DNA of 64,000 bases, from the NCBI GenBank assembly GCA_046483065.1, contig JAWODW010000032.1, positions 49,742-113,741 on the forward strand. The letters are read 5' to 3'. The DNA comes from JAWVYT01 sp046483065. GTDB lineage: Bacteria; Gemmatimonadota; Gemmatimonadetes; Longimicrobiales; RSA9. Shown here in pieces: positions 16,993 to 28,971 of the stretch; position 1 is the stretch's first letter, and the number at the start of each line of letters is the position of its first letter. A model generated the notes under the pieces. The model had not been told where the DNA came from, did not search any database, and saw only the letters and a list, made by a program, of their open reading frames with translations. The position numbers and the translations under genes are program-made.

Positions 16993-17870
16993 TGGCCTGG
17001 TGGCGCAAAGAAGAGAAGAAACTGACGTCGGCCGACAAGCGGGAGATGCCGGGCGATGTCTTCGACAAGTGCAGCGAGTGCGGCGAGATCCTGTACCGGA
17101 ACCGTCTCGTGCAGAACCTGTACGTGTGCCCCGCCTGCGGCCATCATCTGCGGATCGACGCCGAAGACTACGTGGGACTGCTGATCGACGGGGATGGCTT
17201 CACCCCCACGAACACCGAGATCCGGAGCGCCGACCCCCTCGGGTTCCGCGACCTGAAAACGTACACCGACCGGCTGGAGCAGGCGGAGGTGAAGACGGGG
17301 CGGAAGGAAGCGGTGATCACGGGGTACGGCCCGCTGGACGGGATCGAGGTGAACCTGGCGGTCATGGACTTCAGCTTTATCGGCGGGAGCATGGGCTCGG
17401 TGGTAGGCGAGAAGATCGCCCGGGCCGCCTGCCGTGCGCTGGACGAGGCGCAGCCGCTGGTGGTGGTCAGTGCGTCGGGAGGTGCCCGGATGCAGGAGGG
17501 GATCCTGTCGCTGATGCAGATGGCCAAGACGTCGGCGGCGCTGGCCCGGATGCACGCGGACGGGCTGCCCTACATCTCGGTGCTGACGAACCCCACGACC
17601 GGTGGTGTGACGGCGAGCTATGCCATGCTCGGGGACGTGAACCTGGCGGAGCCCGGTGCACTCATCGGGTTCGCCGGACCCCGGGTCATCGAGCAGACCA
17701 TCAAGCAGGAGCTGCCCGAGGGCTTCCAGCGTTCCGAGTTCCTGCTGGAGCACGGGATGATCGATGCCATCGTGGACCGACGCGCCATGAAGAGCCGGCT
17801 GGCCCACTTCCTCCGGCACATGCTGGGGCTGCCGGCGTCGGAGGCGCCGGAGCGGGCAGAAACGGCTTGA
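16992..17870 (+). CDS. accD: Acetyl-CoA carboxylase carboxyltransferase subunit beta
   Basis: Transfers carboxyl from carboxybiotin to acetyl-CoA in the first step of fatty acid synthesis. The 292-residue protein has the N-terminal zinc ribbon C27-x2-C30-x15-C46-x2-C49 and the crotonase-fold carboxyltransferase core with VVVSASGGARMQEG and TNPTTGGVTASYAMLGD. Pairing of accD with folC is common, and folC overlaps the accD stop here (TTGA). Confidence 0.96.
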   Translation: MAWWRKEEKKLTSADKREMPGDVFDKCSECGEILYRNRLVQNLYVCPACGHHLRIDAEDYVGLLIDGDGFTPTNTEIRSADPLGFRDLKTYTDRLEQAEVKTGRKEAVITGYGPLDGIEVNLAVMDFSFIGGSMGSVVGEKIARAACRALDEAQPLVVVSASGGARMQEGILSLMQMAKTSAALARMHADGLPYISVLTNPTTGGVTASYAMLGDVNLAEPGALIGFAGPRVIEQTIKQELPEGFQRSEFLLEHGMIDAIVDRRAMKSRLAHFLRHMLGLPASEAPERAETA

Positions 17871-19183
17871 CCGAACTCTCCTACGGCGCGCTCCTGGACG
17901 AGCTCTTCCCTCGCCTCACCGGCGGGATCCGCTGGGGCCTCGACAGGACCCACCGGATGCTGGCGGCGGTGGACGACCCCCAGACCGCGTATCCGTCGGT
18001 CCATATTGCAGGGACCAACGGCAAGGGGTCGGTAGCGGCCATCATGGAGTCGGTATTGCGCCGCAGCGGGTTGCGGACGGGGCTCTACACGTCGCCGCAC
18101 CTGGTGGATTTCCGGGAGCGGATCTGCATTGATGGGCGTCCTATCGGGGAGTCGGAGTTGCTGCGGACGGCCCGCGTCCTGTGGCCCCAGATCGAGGCGG
18201 AAGCCCCGTCGTTCTTCGAGGCGGCCACCGTCATCGCGTTCCTGGCGCTGGAGCGGGCCGGTGTGGACGTGGCCGTGGTGGAGGTGGGGATGGGCGGACG
18301 GCTGGATTCCACCAACGTGGTGGACCCGGACGTGACGGTCATCACCAACGTGGCCATGGACCACGCCCAGTACCTGGGCGATGATCTGGCCACCATCGCG
18401 GGGGAGAAGGCGGGCGTGATCAAGGCGGGCGTGCCGGTGGTTGCGGGGGAGACGGACCGGGTGGTGCTGGACGTGATCCGGCGGACCGCGAGGGAGCGGG
18501 GCGCAGCGGTGCATGTGGTGCCGCCGCCGGTAGCCGAGTTCGACGCCCGGGGGACCACCGCCGTGCTGGACACGGAGTGGGGCGAACTGTCACTCCGGGT
18601 GCCACTGGCCGGACAGCACCAGGCGCTGAACCTGGCCGTTGCGGTCCGCGCATTGGAGCTCATGCCCGAGTCCCGCCGCCCCGGCAGGGCCGAGGTGGTG
18701 GAGGGCGTGGCGAGCGTGTCCTGGCCGGGCCGGCTCCAGTCGGAGACGGTGGACGGTGTGACGTGGATCTTCGACGTGGCCCACAACGCCGCCGGTACCC
18801 GATCGTTGCTCGACGCGCTCCCTGTGCTGGAGCCTCGGCGGCCGCTGGTGGCGCTCATCGGCGTCCTCGGCGACAAGGACTGGAACGGGATGCTGCCGCC
18901 CCTCTTCGACGCCATGGACGCCGTGGTGCTGGCGGAGCCGTCCTCGGCGCCGGCCCAGCGCCGGTGGGACCCGGAAGCCGTACTCGAGCGGCTGGGTGCG
19001 CCGAAGAGCGCCCGGGTGGTGCGCCCGTTCGCCGCCGCCGTGAGCGGCGCAGCGGCGCTGGCCGACGGCGGCACGGTGGTGTGCACGGGGTCCGTCCACA
19101 CGGTGGGCGACGCGATGCTGGCGCTGGGACTCCCGCCTTTCGCGGAAGCGCCGGGGTTGCAGCCGGAGGGAGACGCCGCGTAG
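17867..19183 (+). CDS. folC: Folylpolyglutamate synthase / dihydrofolate synthase
   Basis: Adds glutamate to folates and, in the bifunctional form, makes dihydrofolate from dihydropteroate. The TTG start overlaps the accD stop (TTGA) and gives 438 residues. The Mur-ligase-like P-loop GTNGKGS is at 49-55, followed by YTSPHLVDFRERI, the VEVGMGGRLDSTNVV motif and the C-terminal domain with FDVAHNAAGT. Nothing odd was seen apart from the TTG start. Confidence 0.94.
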   Translation: MTELSYGALLDELFPRLTGGIRWGLDRTHRMLAAVDDPQTAYPSVHIAGTNGKGSVAAIMESVLRRSGLRTGLYTSPHLVDFRERICIDGRPIGESELLRTARVLWPQIEAEAPSFFEAATVIAFLALERAGVDVAVVEVGMGGRLDSTNVVDPDVTVITNVAMDHAQYLGDDLATIAGEKAGVIKAGVPVVAGETDRVVLDVIRRTARERGAAVHVVPPPVAEFDARGTTAVLDTEWGELSLRVPLAGQHQALNLAVAVRALELMPESRRPGRAEVVEGVASVSWPGRLQSETVDGVTWIFDVAHNAAGTRSLLDALPVLEPRRPLVALIGVLGDKDWNGMLPPLFDAMDAVVLAEPSSAPAQRRWDPEAVLERLGAPKSARVVRPFAAAVSGAAALADGGTVVCTGSVHTVGDAMLALGLPPFAEAPGLQPEGDAA

Positions 19184-19192
19184 TATCGGCCG
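19181..19192 (+). promoter_or_regulatory. Putative internal promoter giving a leaderless hisS mRNA
   Basis: TAGTAT (19181-19186) lies exactly six bases before the hisS ATG, the usual arrangement of leaderless promoters (TANNNT-N6-ATG). A TTGCAG lies at 19156-19161 (19-base spacer). The nearest purine-rich ribosome site, GGAGGG, is over 20 bases upstream of the ATG, too far to serve hisS. Confidence 0.4.
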
Positions 19193-20464
19193 ATGAGCTT
19201 CCAGAGTCTGCCCGGGTTCCGAGATTTCTTCCCCGCCGATTTCGCGGCGCGGGACCACATCGTCCGTACGTGGCGGGAGACCGCCCGGCGGTACGGCTTC
19301 GAGGAGTACGACGGCCCGCCGCTGGAGCCGCTGGAGCTGTACGTGGTGAAGAGCGGCGAGGAGATCGTCGACCAGCTTTACGCGTTCACCGACAAGGGCG
19401 GCCGTGAGGTGTCGCTCCGGCCGGAGATGACGCCCACCCTGGCCCGGATGGTGGGTGAGCGGGGCCGGGCCATGCCGAAGCCGATCCGGTGGTCGAGCGT
19501 GCCCCAGCTCTTCCGCTACGAGCGGACGCAGCGGGGCCGGCTGCGGGAGCACTTCCAGTGGAACGTGGACATCATCGGCGAGGAAGACATTGCCGCCGAC
19601 GCCGAGGTCCTGAGTGTTGCGCTGGACGGGCTGACGGCGCTGGGGCTGGAGGTCGAGGACGTGGAGGCGCGGATCAACGACCGCCGACTCCTGGAGGCCC
19701 TGCTGACCCACGCCGGCGTGCCCGGCCGCCGGCTGGGTGGCGCATACGCCGTCATCGACAAGATGAGCCGGGAGCACGCCGACGAGACGCGGCGGCGGCT
19801 GGCCGACGAGGTGGCGCTCGAGGCCGACGTGATTACGGCCGTGATGGCCATCTTCGACCACGACCTGGACGGACTGGCCGACGCGTACGGCGGCGTGGAG
19901 GCGGTGGCCGGTGAGCTGGACCGGCTCCGTCGCTATTTTGACGCGTTGGCGGAGATGGGCTGGGCGGGCCACGTTCGCTTCGACCCCCGGATCGTGCGGG
20001 GGCTGGCGTACTACACGGGCACCGTGTTCGAGATCTTCGACCGGAAGGGCGAGCTCCGTGCCATCTGCGGTGGCGGTCGGTACGACGACCTGCTGTCGGC
20101 GGTGAGCGACCTGGAGCTGTCGGCCGTGGGCTTCGGGATGGGCGACGTGGTGCTGGCGGAGCTGCTGACGGAGCGGGGCCTGCTGCCCGAGGCGGCGCCG
20201 GGCCCGGATTACCACATCGTGAGCATCACCGACGAGGAGCGACCGGTGCTCCGCCGGGTGGCCCGCCGGCTCCGGGATGCCGGGCACTCGGTGTCGTATA
20301 CGCTCCGGCAGGTGGGCGTGGGGAAGCAGTTCAAGGACGCCGATTCCCGGAACGCCACCCACACGGTGGTGCTGGGCCCCGACGAGGTGGGCCGGGGCGT
20401 GGCGGTGGTCCGGGAGATGGCCACCGGTGACGAGCGCGAGGTGCCGCTGGACGAACTGGGATGA
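19193..20464 (+). CDS. hisS: Histidyl-tRNA synthetase
   Basis: Class II aminoacyl-tRNA synthetase of 423 residues. The N-terminus is QSLPGFRDFFPADFAARDHI, motif 2 is SSVPQLFRYERTQRGRLREHFQWNVDIIG, and the HisA-type signature is RGLAYYTGTVFEIFDR followed by CGGGRYDDLL. The C-terminal anticodon-binding domain (DYHIVSITDEE...) is complete. The ATG lies nine bases after folC with no close ribosome site. The stop overlaps the next gene (ATGA). Confidence 0.94.
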   Translation: MSFQSLPGFRDFFPADFAARDHIVRTWRETARRYGFEEYDGPPLEPLELYVVKSGEEIVDQLYAFTDKGGREVSLRPEMTPTLARMVGERGRAMPKPIRWSSVPQLFRYERTQRGRLREHFQWNVDIIGEEDIAADAEVLSVALDGLTALGLEVEDVEARINDRRLLEALLTHAGVPGRRLGGAYAVIDKMSREHADETRRRLADEVALEADVITAVMAIFDHDLDGLADAYGGVEAVAGELDRLRRYFDALAEMGWAGHVRFDPRIVRGLAYYTGTVFEIFDRKGELRAICGGGRYDDLLSAVSDLELSAVGFGMGDVVLAELLTERGLLPEAAPGPDYHIVSITDEERPVLRRVARRLRDAGHSVSYTLRQVGVGKQFKDADSRNATHTVVLGPDEVGRGVAVVREMATGDEREVPLDELG

Positions 20465-20715
20465 GCGGGCCCGAGGACTTCGACGCCGAACGGCGCAGGA
20501 TCGTCCGGAAGCTGGCGCTGCTGACGTGGGGCGCACGGGCGCTGGCCGTGCTCCTGGCCGTGGGTGGGGGCGCACTTCTGGCGTGGATTCTCACGGGCGC
20601 CGGGTTCTCGTTCATGCGGACCTGGCTGAACGTGAGCCTGCTGCTGATCCTGGTCCCGATCGCCGTGCACCTCTGGCCGGGGCCGAAGCCGTGGGAGAAG
20701 GACGACGAGGATTGA
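20461..20715 (+). CDS. Small two-helix membrane protein of unknown function
   Basis: An 84-residue protein, not recognised as a named family. It has an acidic/basic N-terminus (about 1-18), a hydrophobic helix (about 24-45), a short loop with FSFMRTWLN, a second helix (about 53-68) and a charged C-terminus PGPKPWEKDDED. It overlaps the hisS stop (ATGA) and lies 12 bases before proS, so it is translationally coupled to the synthetase genes. A role in translation or the membrane cannot be inferred from sequence alone. Confidence 0.75.
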   Translation: MSGPEDFDAERRRIVRKLALLTWGARALAVLLAVGGGALLAWILTGAGFSFMRTWLNVSLLLILVPIAVHLWPGPKPWEKDDED

Positions 20716-20727
20716 ACGAAGGAAGAC

Positions 20728-22227
20728 ATGGGTAACGACAAGGCGCTGACGCCGCGGGCCGAAGACTTTTCGAACTGGTACAACGAGATCGTGGTCCGGG
20801 CCGAGCTGGCCGAGCACTCGCCGACGCGCGGGAGCATGGTCATCCGGCCGTGGGGCTATGCGCTGTGGGAGAACATGCAGCGTGCGCTGGACGACAAGTT
20901 CAAGGCCACGGGTCACCAGAACGCCTACTTCCCGCTCCTGATCCCGTTGAGCTTCATCGCCCGGGAAGCGAAGCATGTGGAGGGATTCGCCAAGGAGATG
21001 GCGCTGGTGACCCACACCCGGCTCATCGGGAACGAGGACGGCGAGCTCGTGCCGGACCCCGAGAGCGAGCTGGAGGAGCCGTACGTGATCCGGCCCACGT
21101 CGGAGACCATCATCTACGACGCCTATAGCCGCTGGGTCCAGAGCTACCGCGACCTCCCGATCCTGATCAACCAATGGGCGAACGTCATGCGCTGGGAGAT
21201 GCGGACGCGGCTGTTCCTGCGCACGTCCGAGTTCCTCTGGCAGGAGGGCCACACGGCCCATGGGAGTCCCGAGGAGGCCGAGGAGGAGACGCTCACGATC
21301 CTGGACGTCTACCGGTCGTTCATGGAGGACTGGATGGCCATGCCGGTCATCACGGGCCGGAAGAGCGAAGCGGAGAAGTTCCCCGGCGGTGACCACACGT
21401 ACGCGTTGGAAGCGCTGATGCAGGACAACAAGGCGCTCCAGGCGGGGACGAGCCACAACCTGGGCCAGAACTTCGCGAAGCAGTTCGAGCTGAAGTTCCA
21501 GGCCGAGAGCGGCGACTGGGAGTACGCGTGGAACACGAGCTGGGGCGTGAGCACGCGGCTGGTGGGCGGGCTGGTCATGACCCACGGCGATGACAACGGG
21601 CTGGTGCTGCCGCCGAAGCTGGCGCCCACGCAGGTGGTGATCGTCCCGATCTGGAAGAACGACGAGCAGAAGGCCGCCGTGCTGGACAAGGCCGAGATGG
21701 CCGCCCGCCACATGCGGGACGAGGGGATCCGGGTCCAGATCGACGACCGGGAGAGCGAGAGCCCCGGCGCCAAGTTCTGGGAGTGGGAGCGGAAGGGGGT
21801 GCCGCTCCGGGTCGAGATCGGGCCCCGGGACGTGGAGAAGGGCAATCTGGCGCTGGCGAAGCGGCTGGTGCCGGAGGGCGAGGACCGGAAGGAGTTCCTG
21901 CCGGAGTCCGAGGCGCTGGCCTCTATCGGTGACCGCCTGGCGTCGATCCAGCGGGGTCTGCTGGAGGCGGCGCGGGCCCGTACGGAGGCGAACAGCCACC
22001 GGGTCGACGACTACGACGCGTTCAAGGAGCGGGTCGAGTCCGACGGCGGGTTCTACTACGCCGGCTGGTGCGGCTCCGGGGCGTGCGAGGAGAAGGTGAA
22101 GGACGAGACGAAGGCCACCATCCGGGTGCTGCCGAGCCCCGAGTTCCGGTCCAAGCAGACGCCGCAGCGGTGTCTGGCGTGCGGGGAGGCGGCGGAGCAC
22201 GAGGCGGTGTGGGCCCGGGCGTACTGA
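20728..22227 (+). CDS. proS: Prolyl-tRNA synthetase, archaeal/eukaryotic type
   Basis: Class II synthetase of 499 residues. It lacks the ~180-residue editing insertion of the typical long bacterial enzyme and resembles the short archaeal-like type found in Thermus. Signs are the start DFSNWYNEIVVRAELAEHSPTRGSMVIRPWGYALWE, motif 2 with QWANVMRWEMRTRLFLRTSEFLWQEGHTAH, the GGDHTYALEALMQD region, a C-terminal zinc-binding domain (CGSGACEEK ... RCLACGE) and a conserved final Tyr (WARAY). A GAAGGA ribosome site precedes the ATG. Confidence 0.95.
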   Translation: MGNDKALTPRAEDFSNWYNEIVVRAELAEHSPTRGSMVIRPWGYALWENMQRALDDKFKATGHQNAYFPLLIPLSFIAREAKHVEGFAKEMALVTHTRLIGNEDGELVPDPESELEEPYVIRPTSETIIYDAYSRWVQSYRDLPILINQWANVMRWEMRTRLFLRTSEFLWQEGHTAHGSPEEAEEETLTILDVYRSFMEDWMAMPVITGRKSEAEKFPGGDHTYALEALMQDNKALQAGTSHNLGQNFAKQFELKFQAESGDWEYAWNTSWGVSTRLVGGLVMTHGDDNGLVLPPKLAPTQVVIVPIWKNDEQKAAVLDKAEMAARHMRDEGIRVQIDDRESESPGAKFWEWERKGVPLRVEIGPRDVEKGNLALAKRLVPEGEDRKEFLPESEALASIGDRLASIQRGLLEAARARTEANSHRVDDYDAFKERVESDGGFYYAGWCGSGACEEKVKDETKATIRVLPSPEFRSKQTPQRCLACGEAAEHEAVWARAY

Positions 22228-22236
22228 CACCGGCCC

Positions 22237-23499
22237 GTGCCCGATAACGTCGCCTACCGGAACGACGCCCTCCACTGCGAGGACGTGCCGCTGGCAGCGC
22301 TGGCGGCGGAGCACGGCACGCCCCTCTACGTCTACAGCCGCCGGAGCATGCTCGACCGGCTGGCATCGCTGGCCGCGGCGTTCGAGGCGCTGGACCCGCT
22401 GCTGGCGTACAGCGTGAAGGCCAACGGCAACCTGTCGATCCTGCGACTGCTGGCCGACGCGGGTGCCGGCGCCGACATCGTGAGCGGCGGGGAGCTGCAC
22501 CGGGCGGAGCGGGCGGGCGTGCCCGCCGACCGGATCGTGTTCAGCGGCGTGGGCAAGACCCGGGATGAGCTGGAGGCGGCGCTGGACGCCGGGATCCTCT
22601 GCCTCAACGTGGAGAGCGAGGGCGAGCTGCGGCTGCTCTCTCAGGTGGCCCGGGAGGCCGGCCGGGACGCGCCGTTCGCGCTGCGGATCAACCCGGACAT
22701 CGAGAGCCCCACGCCCCACCCGTACACGCGCACCGGTCACCGTGCCACGAAGTTCGGCATCGAGCACGAGCGGGCCATGGAACTGTACCGGTTGGCACTG
22801 GAGCTGGGCGGCCTCGAGCCCGTGGGGATCGACGTCCACATCGGGAGCCAGATCACGGACCCGGAGCCGTACCGTCGGTCGCTGGCCCGGTTGCTGGAGC
22901 TGGTGGACGCGCTGGAGGGACACGGGATCGCACTGCGGCACGTGGACCTGGGCGGAGGGTTCGGCGTGGCCCACGAGGGTCAGGAGGCGCCGGACGCCAT
23001 GGCCTTCGCGGCCGTGATCATGCCACTCATGGAGGGTCGAGGCCTCCGGCTGGTCCTGGAGCCCGGCCGCTACGTGGTGGGCCACGCCGGGGTACTCCTG
23101 ACGCGCGTGCTGTACGTGAAGCGGACGGGCGGGAAGACGTTCGTGATCACTGACGCGGGGATGAACGACCTGCTGCGTCCGAGTCACTACGCGAGCTTCC
23201 ACCCCGTGACGCCTGTGGAGCGGGTGCCGGGGCGGCCGAGTGGGGCCGTGGACGTGGTGGGTCCGATCTGCGAGTCGGGCGGGTTCCTGGCGCTGGACCG
23301 GGAGCTGCCGCTCCCCGAGCCGGGGGCGCTGCTGGCGATCCAGGTCGCGGGAGCGTATGGCTTCACCATGGCGTCCACGTACAATGCCCGCCCGCGCCCT
23401 GCGGAGGTGCTGGTCGACGGGGACCGGGCGCGGCTGATCCGACGGAGAGAAACCTACGAAGACCTCGTGAGAGGTGAAGAGGAGCTGCTGCACGCATGA
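22237..23499 (+). CDS. lysA: Diaminopimelate decarboxylase
   Basis: PLP-dependent enzyme making L-lysine from meso-diaminopimelate. The 420-residue protein has the PLP lysine K61 in AYSVKANGN, the GADIVSGGEL strand, the HIGSQITDPEPY region, VDLGGGFGV, the LEPGRYVV motif and the CESGGFLA catalytic cysteine motif, all in the order of fold-type III decarboxylases. The GTG start is nine bases after proS. The stop overlaps guaA (ATGA). Confidence 0.95.
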   Translation: MPDNVAYRNDALHCEDVPLAALAAEHGTPLYVYSRRSMLDRLASLAAAFEALDPLLAYSVKANGNLSILRLLADAGAGADIVSGGELHRAERAGVPADRIVFSGVGKTRDELEAALDAGILCLNVESEGELRLLSQVAREAGRDAPFALRINPDIESPTPHPYTRTGHRATKFGIEHERAMELYRLALELGGLEPVGIDVHIGSQITDPEPYRRSLARLLELVDALEGHGIALRHVDLGGGFGVAHEGQEAPDAMAFAAVIMPLMEGRGLRLVLEPGRYVVGHAGVLLTRVLYVKRTGGKTFVITDAGMNDLLRPSHYASFHPVTPVERVPGRPSGAVDVVGPICESGGFLALDRELPLPEPGALLAIQVAGAYGFTMASTYNARPRPAEVLVDGDRARLIRRRETYEDLVRGEEELLHA

Positions 23500-25046
23500 G
23501 TGCCACCGACCACCGGATCCTGATCCTGGACTACGGCTCCCAGTTCACCCAGCTCATCGCCCGGCGGATCCGGGAGGAGCGGGTGTACTGTGAGATCCAC
23601 CCGCCGACCCTCTCCCCGGCGGACGTCCGGGAATGGGGCCCCAGCGGGATCATCCTCTCGGGCGGACCCGCGTCGGTCTACGACGACGAGGTCCCGGGCC
23701 TCGACCCGGAGCTCCTCGAGCTCGGGATCCCCATCCTCGGGATCTGCTACGGGATGCAGCTGGTGGCCCACGCGGAGGGCGGGGAGGTGGTGCCGGGGCG
23801 GCGGGAGTACGGTCGGGCGGAGATGACCATCACCGAGCCCGACGCTCTTTTCGCCGGCTTCGAGGCCGGCGAGCGGATCACTGTATGGATGAGCCACGGC
23901 GACCACGTGAACGCCCCGCCGGCGGGGTACGAGGCGCTGGGCGGCACCGAGTCGCTGCCCGTGGCGGCGTTCCGGTCCGAGGAGCGGCCGATCTACGGGG
24001 TGCAGTTCCACCCCGAGGTGGCCCACACGCCCCGGGGCGACGAGATCCTGTCCAACTTCGTCTTCCGGGTCTGCGAGTGCGAGCCCACGTGGACGCCGGG
24101 CTCGTTCATCGACGAGCACGTGGCCCGGGTCCGGGAGCAGGTGGGCTCCGACCACGTCATCGTGGGGCTCAGTGGCGGCGTGGACTCGAGCGTGGCTGCC
24201 GCGCTGGTCCACGAGGCCATCGGCGATCAGCTGACGGCCATCTTCGTGGACACGGGGCTGCTGCGGAAAGGGGAGCGGGAGGGTGTGGAGCGGACGTTCC
24301 GCAAGCACATGGGGATCCGGCTGGAGGTGGTGGACGCCGCCGCCGAGTTCCTGGCGGACCTGGGGGGCGTGAGCGACCCGGAGCGGAAGCGTCGGGTCAT
24401 CGGCGAGCGTTTCATCCGGGTCTTCGAGCGGGCCGCGAAGGACGCCGGCCGCGATGCCCGTTGGCTGGTCCAGGGCACCCTCTATCCGGACGTCATCGAG
24501 AGTCAGTCGGTCCGGGGCCCGTCGGCCGTGATCAAGACGCACCACAACGTGGGCGGGCTGCCCGAGGAGATGGACTTCGAGCTCATCGAGCCGCTCCGGG
24601 AGCTGTTCAAGGACGAGGTCCGGAACGTCGGCCGGGAGCTGGGGCTGCCCGAGGAGCTGGTGGCCCGTCACCCGTTCCCGGGCCCCGGGCTGGCCGTCCG
24701 GATCCTCGGCGATATCACGCCCGAGCGCCTGGCCGTGCTTCGGGAGGCCGACGCCATCTTCCTCGAGGAGATCCGTTCCGCCGGCCTCTACGACGACATC
24801 TGGCAGGCCTTCGCCGTACTGCTCCCCGTCCGGAGCGTGGGCGTCATGGGCGACTACCGGACGTACGACAACGTGGTGGCGCTCCGGGCCGTCACCAGCC
24901 GCGATGGGATGACCGCCGACTGGTTCCCGTTCCCGCCCGACGTCCTCGGCCGGGTCAGCAGCCGGATCATCAACGAGGCGGCGGGCGTGAACCGGGTCAC
25001 CTACGACGTCAGCTCGAAACCGCCGGCTACCATCGAGTGGGAGTGA
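23496..25046 (+). CDS. guaA: GMP synthase (glutamine-hydrolysing)
   Basis: Converts XMP to GMP using glutamine. The 516-residue protein has a class I amidotransferase domain with nucleophile C84 in GICYGMQL and the His/Glu pair in QFHPEV, an N-type ATP pyrophosphatase domain with the P-loop SGGVDSS at 226-232, and the C-terminal dimerisation domain ending KPPATIEWE. It is the last gene of the mreB-to-guaA string, and the next gene converges on it. Confidence 0.96.
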   Translation: MSATDHRILILDYGSQFTQLIARRIREERVYCEIHPPTLSPADVREWGPSGIILSGGPASVYDDEVPGLDPELLELGIPILGICYGMQLVAHAEGGEVVPGRREYGRAEMTITEPDALFAGFEAGERITVWMSHGDHVNAPPAGYEALGGTESLPVAAFRSEERPIYGVQFHPEVAHTPRGDEILSNFVFRVCECEPTWTPGSFIDEHVARVREQVGSDHVIVGLSGGVDSSVAAALVHEAIGDQLTAIFVDTGLLRKGEREGVERTFRKHMGIRLEVVDAAAEFLADLGGVSDPERKRRVIGERFIRVFERAAKDAGRDARWLVQGTLYPDVIESQSVRGPSAVIKTHHNVGGLPEEMDFELIEPLRELFKDEVRNVGRELGLPEELVARHPFPGPGLAVRILGDITPERLAVLREADAIFLEEIRSAGLYDDIWQAFAVLLPVRSVGVMGDYRTYDNVVALRAVTSRDGMTADWFPFPPDVLGRVSSRIINEAAGVNRVTYDVSSKPPATIEWE

Positions 25047-25109
25047 GGGTGGCTCCGGACCGGCGGGGACGCGAAGTCTGACTGCCGGGCCACGGCGACC
25101 CGGCGGGCC

Positions 25110-25634
25110 CTACCGCTTGACCCCCCCGTCGCGCCCGGGTGGCCCCCGCTCTTTCGTCTCCCGGTTCGGCAGCTCGCGCCCGGGCAGCTCGGTGGGATCG
25201 GAGCGGTGGCCCTCGTCGGGCATGATGTCGGGTATGGACCGGGCGCCGGAACGGGGGCGCTTCAGCCGCTGCGCGATGCTGTCCCACACTTCGTCCTGCG
25301 TCTGGAGATCCCGATTGAGCTCGAGGAAGGCGTAGAGCTCGCCGGCGTGGACCCCGTGGGCCTCCAGGATCGAGTCCTTTGCCGCCTGGTACCGGGCGTC
25401 GAGCGCGCTCGGGTCATCCAACTCATCCCGGAGCTCGATCTCCGCAGTCCGCAGCGCCACCACCACGTCGATGAACTCGCTCCGGGTGAGCTCCGCCGCC
25501 GACGCGACCGCGTCGGGCTCGGCGCATCCCGATACGGCCAGCAGGCCGAGCAGAAGCAGCCACGGGCCGGACGGCGGCCCACGGCCGGGACAGTCCCGGA
25601 CAGGACCCGGTAGGAAGAGCTGAACGTATAGCAT
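25110..25634 (-). CDS. Putative lipoprotein of unknown function
   Basis: A minus-strand gene not assigned to a family. From the ATG at 25634 it gives 174 residues with a hydrophobic segment (WLLLLGLLA) ending in the lipobox VSGC at about residue 37, so it is probably an acylated lipoprotein. The mature part is mainly helical and acidic (ELTRSEFIDVVVALRTAEIELRDELDD), followed by a Pro/Arg/Asp-rich tail. The open frame extends upstream to 25703, and the n-region before the hydrophobic core is long, so the exact start is uncertain. It is divergent to clpB. Confidence 0.6.
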   Translation of the reverse strand: MLYVQLFLPGPVRDCPGRGPPSGPWLLLLGLLAVSGCAEPDAVASAAELTRSEFIDVVVALRTAEIELRDELDDPSALDARYQAAKDSILEAHGVHAGELYAFLELNRDLQTQDEVWDSIAQRLKRPRSGARSIPDIMPDEGHRSDPTELPGRELPNRETKERGPPGRDGGVKR

Positions 25635-25786
25635 CGCCCTGAAGATAGGGGCAACGGCGGCGGCGGTCACGCCCCCTGCCGATACGGCAGAGAGTCCCGG
25701 CACGGGATGTGTACCACAGTACGGGCGACGAAACGCGCGCCGGCACGGGCCGGCCCGAACGATGGTATGGCGAGAGAGCGGGGATC

Positions 25787-28429
<2,643 letters not shown>

Positions 28430-28482
28430 CACCCTATCCGGCGCCGACCACGTTCCGGTCGATCGACCAACCCGGAGGAGCG

Positions 28483-28962
28483 ATGACGAGAGTGCAGCGG
28501 AGGTCCTGGGCAGGGTCCCTCATGGGGATCCTGGCGGTTACGGTGACGCTGGTGGCGTGTGGTGGGGGTGGACAGCAGGGCACGCGGACGCCGGCGGCGG
28601 AGTCGACGGGGCCGGCGCTGACGGTGGAGCGGTTCCTCCGGGCGGCGAACGCCAACAGTCTGGGCACCATGACGGAGCTGTTCGGTACCACCGACCGCAC
28701 CATCGTGCAACTGGAGGGTCAGACCCGTGCCGAGGAGCGGATGTACGTGCTGGCGTCGCTGCTGCGGCACGACGACTGGTCGATCGTGGGTCAGCAGTCG
28801 GTGCCGGGCCGCATGATGGACGCCATCGACCTGCTGGTGCGCATCACCCGGGGCGACGAGAGTGTGACCGTCCCGTTCCTGGTGGTCCGCCGGGAGGACG
28901 GCGGGTGGATCATCGAGCGGATCGAGGTGGAGCCGCTGACGACGCTCCCGTCGCCGCGCTAG
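28483..28962 (+). CDS. Putative lipoprotein of unknown function
   Basis: A 159-residue protein with an Arg-rich n-region, a hydrophobic core (MGILAVTVTLV) and lipobox LVAC followed by a Gly/Gln linker. The mature domain begins GPALTVERFLRAANANSLGTMTELFGT and ends with paired strands (VPFLVVRREDGGWIIERIEV), giving the outline of an NTF2-like alpha+beta domain, though this is not certain. The start follows GGAGGAG. It lies about 50 bases after clpB, possibly co-transcribed, and converges on the epimerase gene. Confidence 0.7.
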   Translation: MTRVQRRSWAGSLMGILAVTVTLVACGGGGQQGTRTPAAESTGPALTVERFLRAANANSLGTMTELFGTTDRTIVQLEGQTRAEERMYVLASLLRHDDWSIVGQQSVPGRMMDAIDLLVRITRGDESVTVPFLVVRREDGGWIIERIEVEPLTTLPSPR

Positions 28963-28971
28963 CAGGGCATT

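Noticed and set aside
20209..23493. Long minus-strand open frame of 1094 codons opposite hisS, proS and lysA
   Set aside because: It is antisense to three recognised genes and is rich in His, Arg, Pro and Gln, typical of a GC-rich shadow frame with no family similarity.
25635..25786. Possible heat-shock operator (CIRCE or HAIR type) upstream of clpB
   Set aside because: No TTAGCACTC-N9-GAGTGCTAA and no CTTGAGT-N7-ACTCAAG-like inverted repeat was found.
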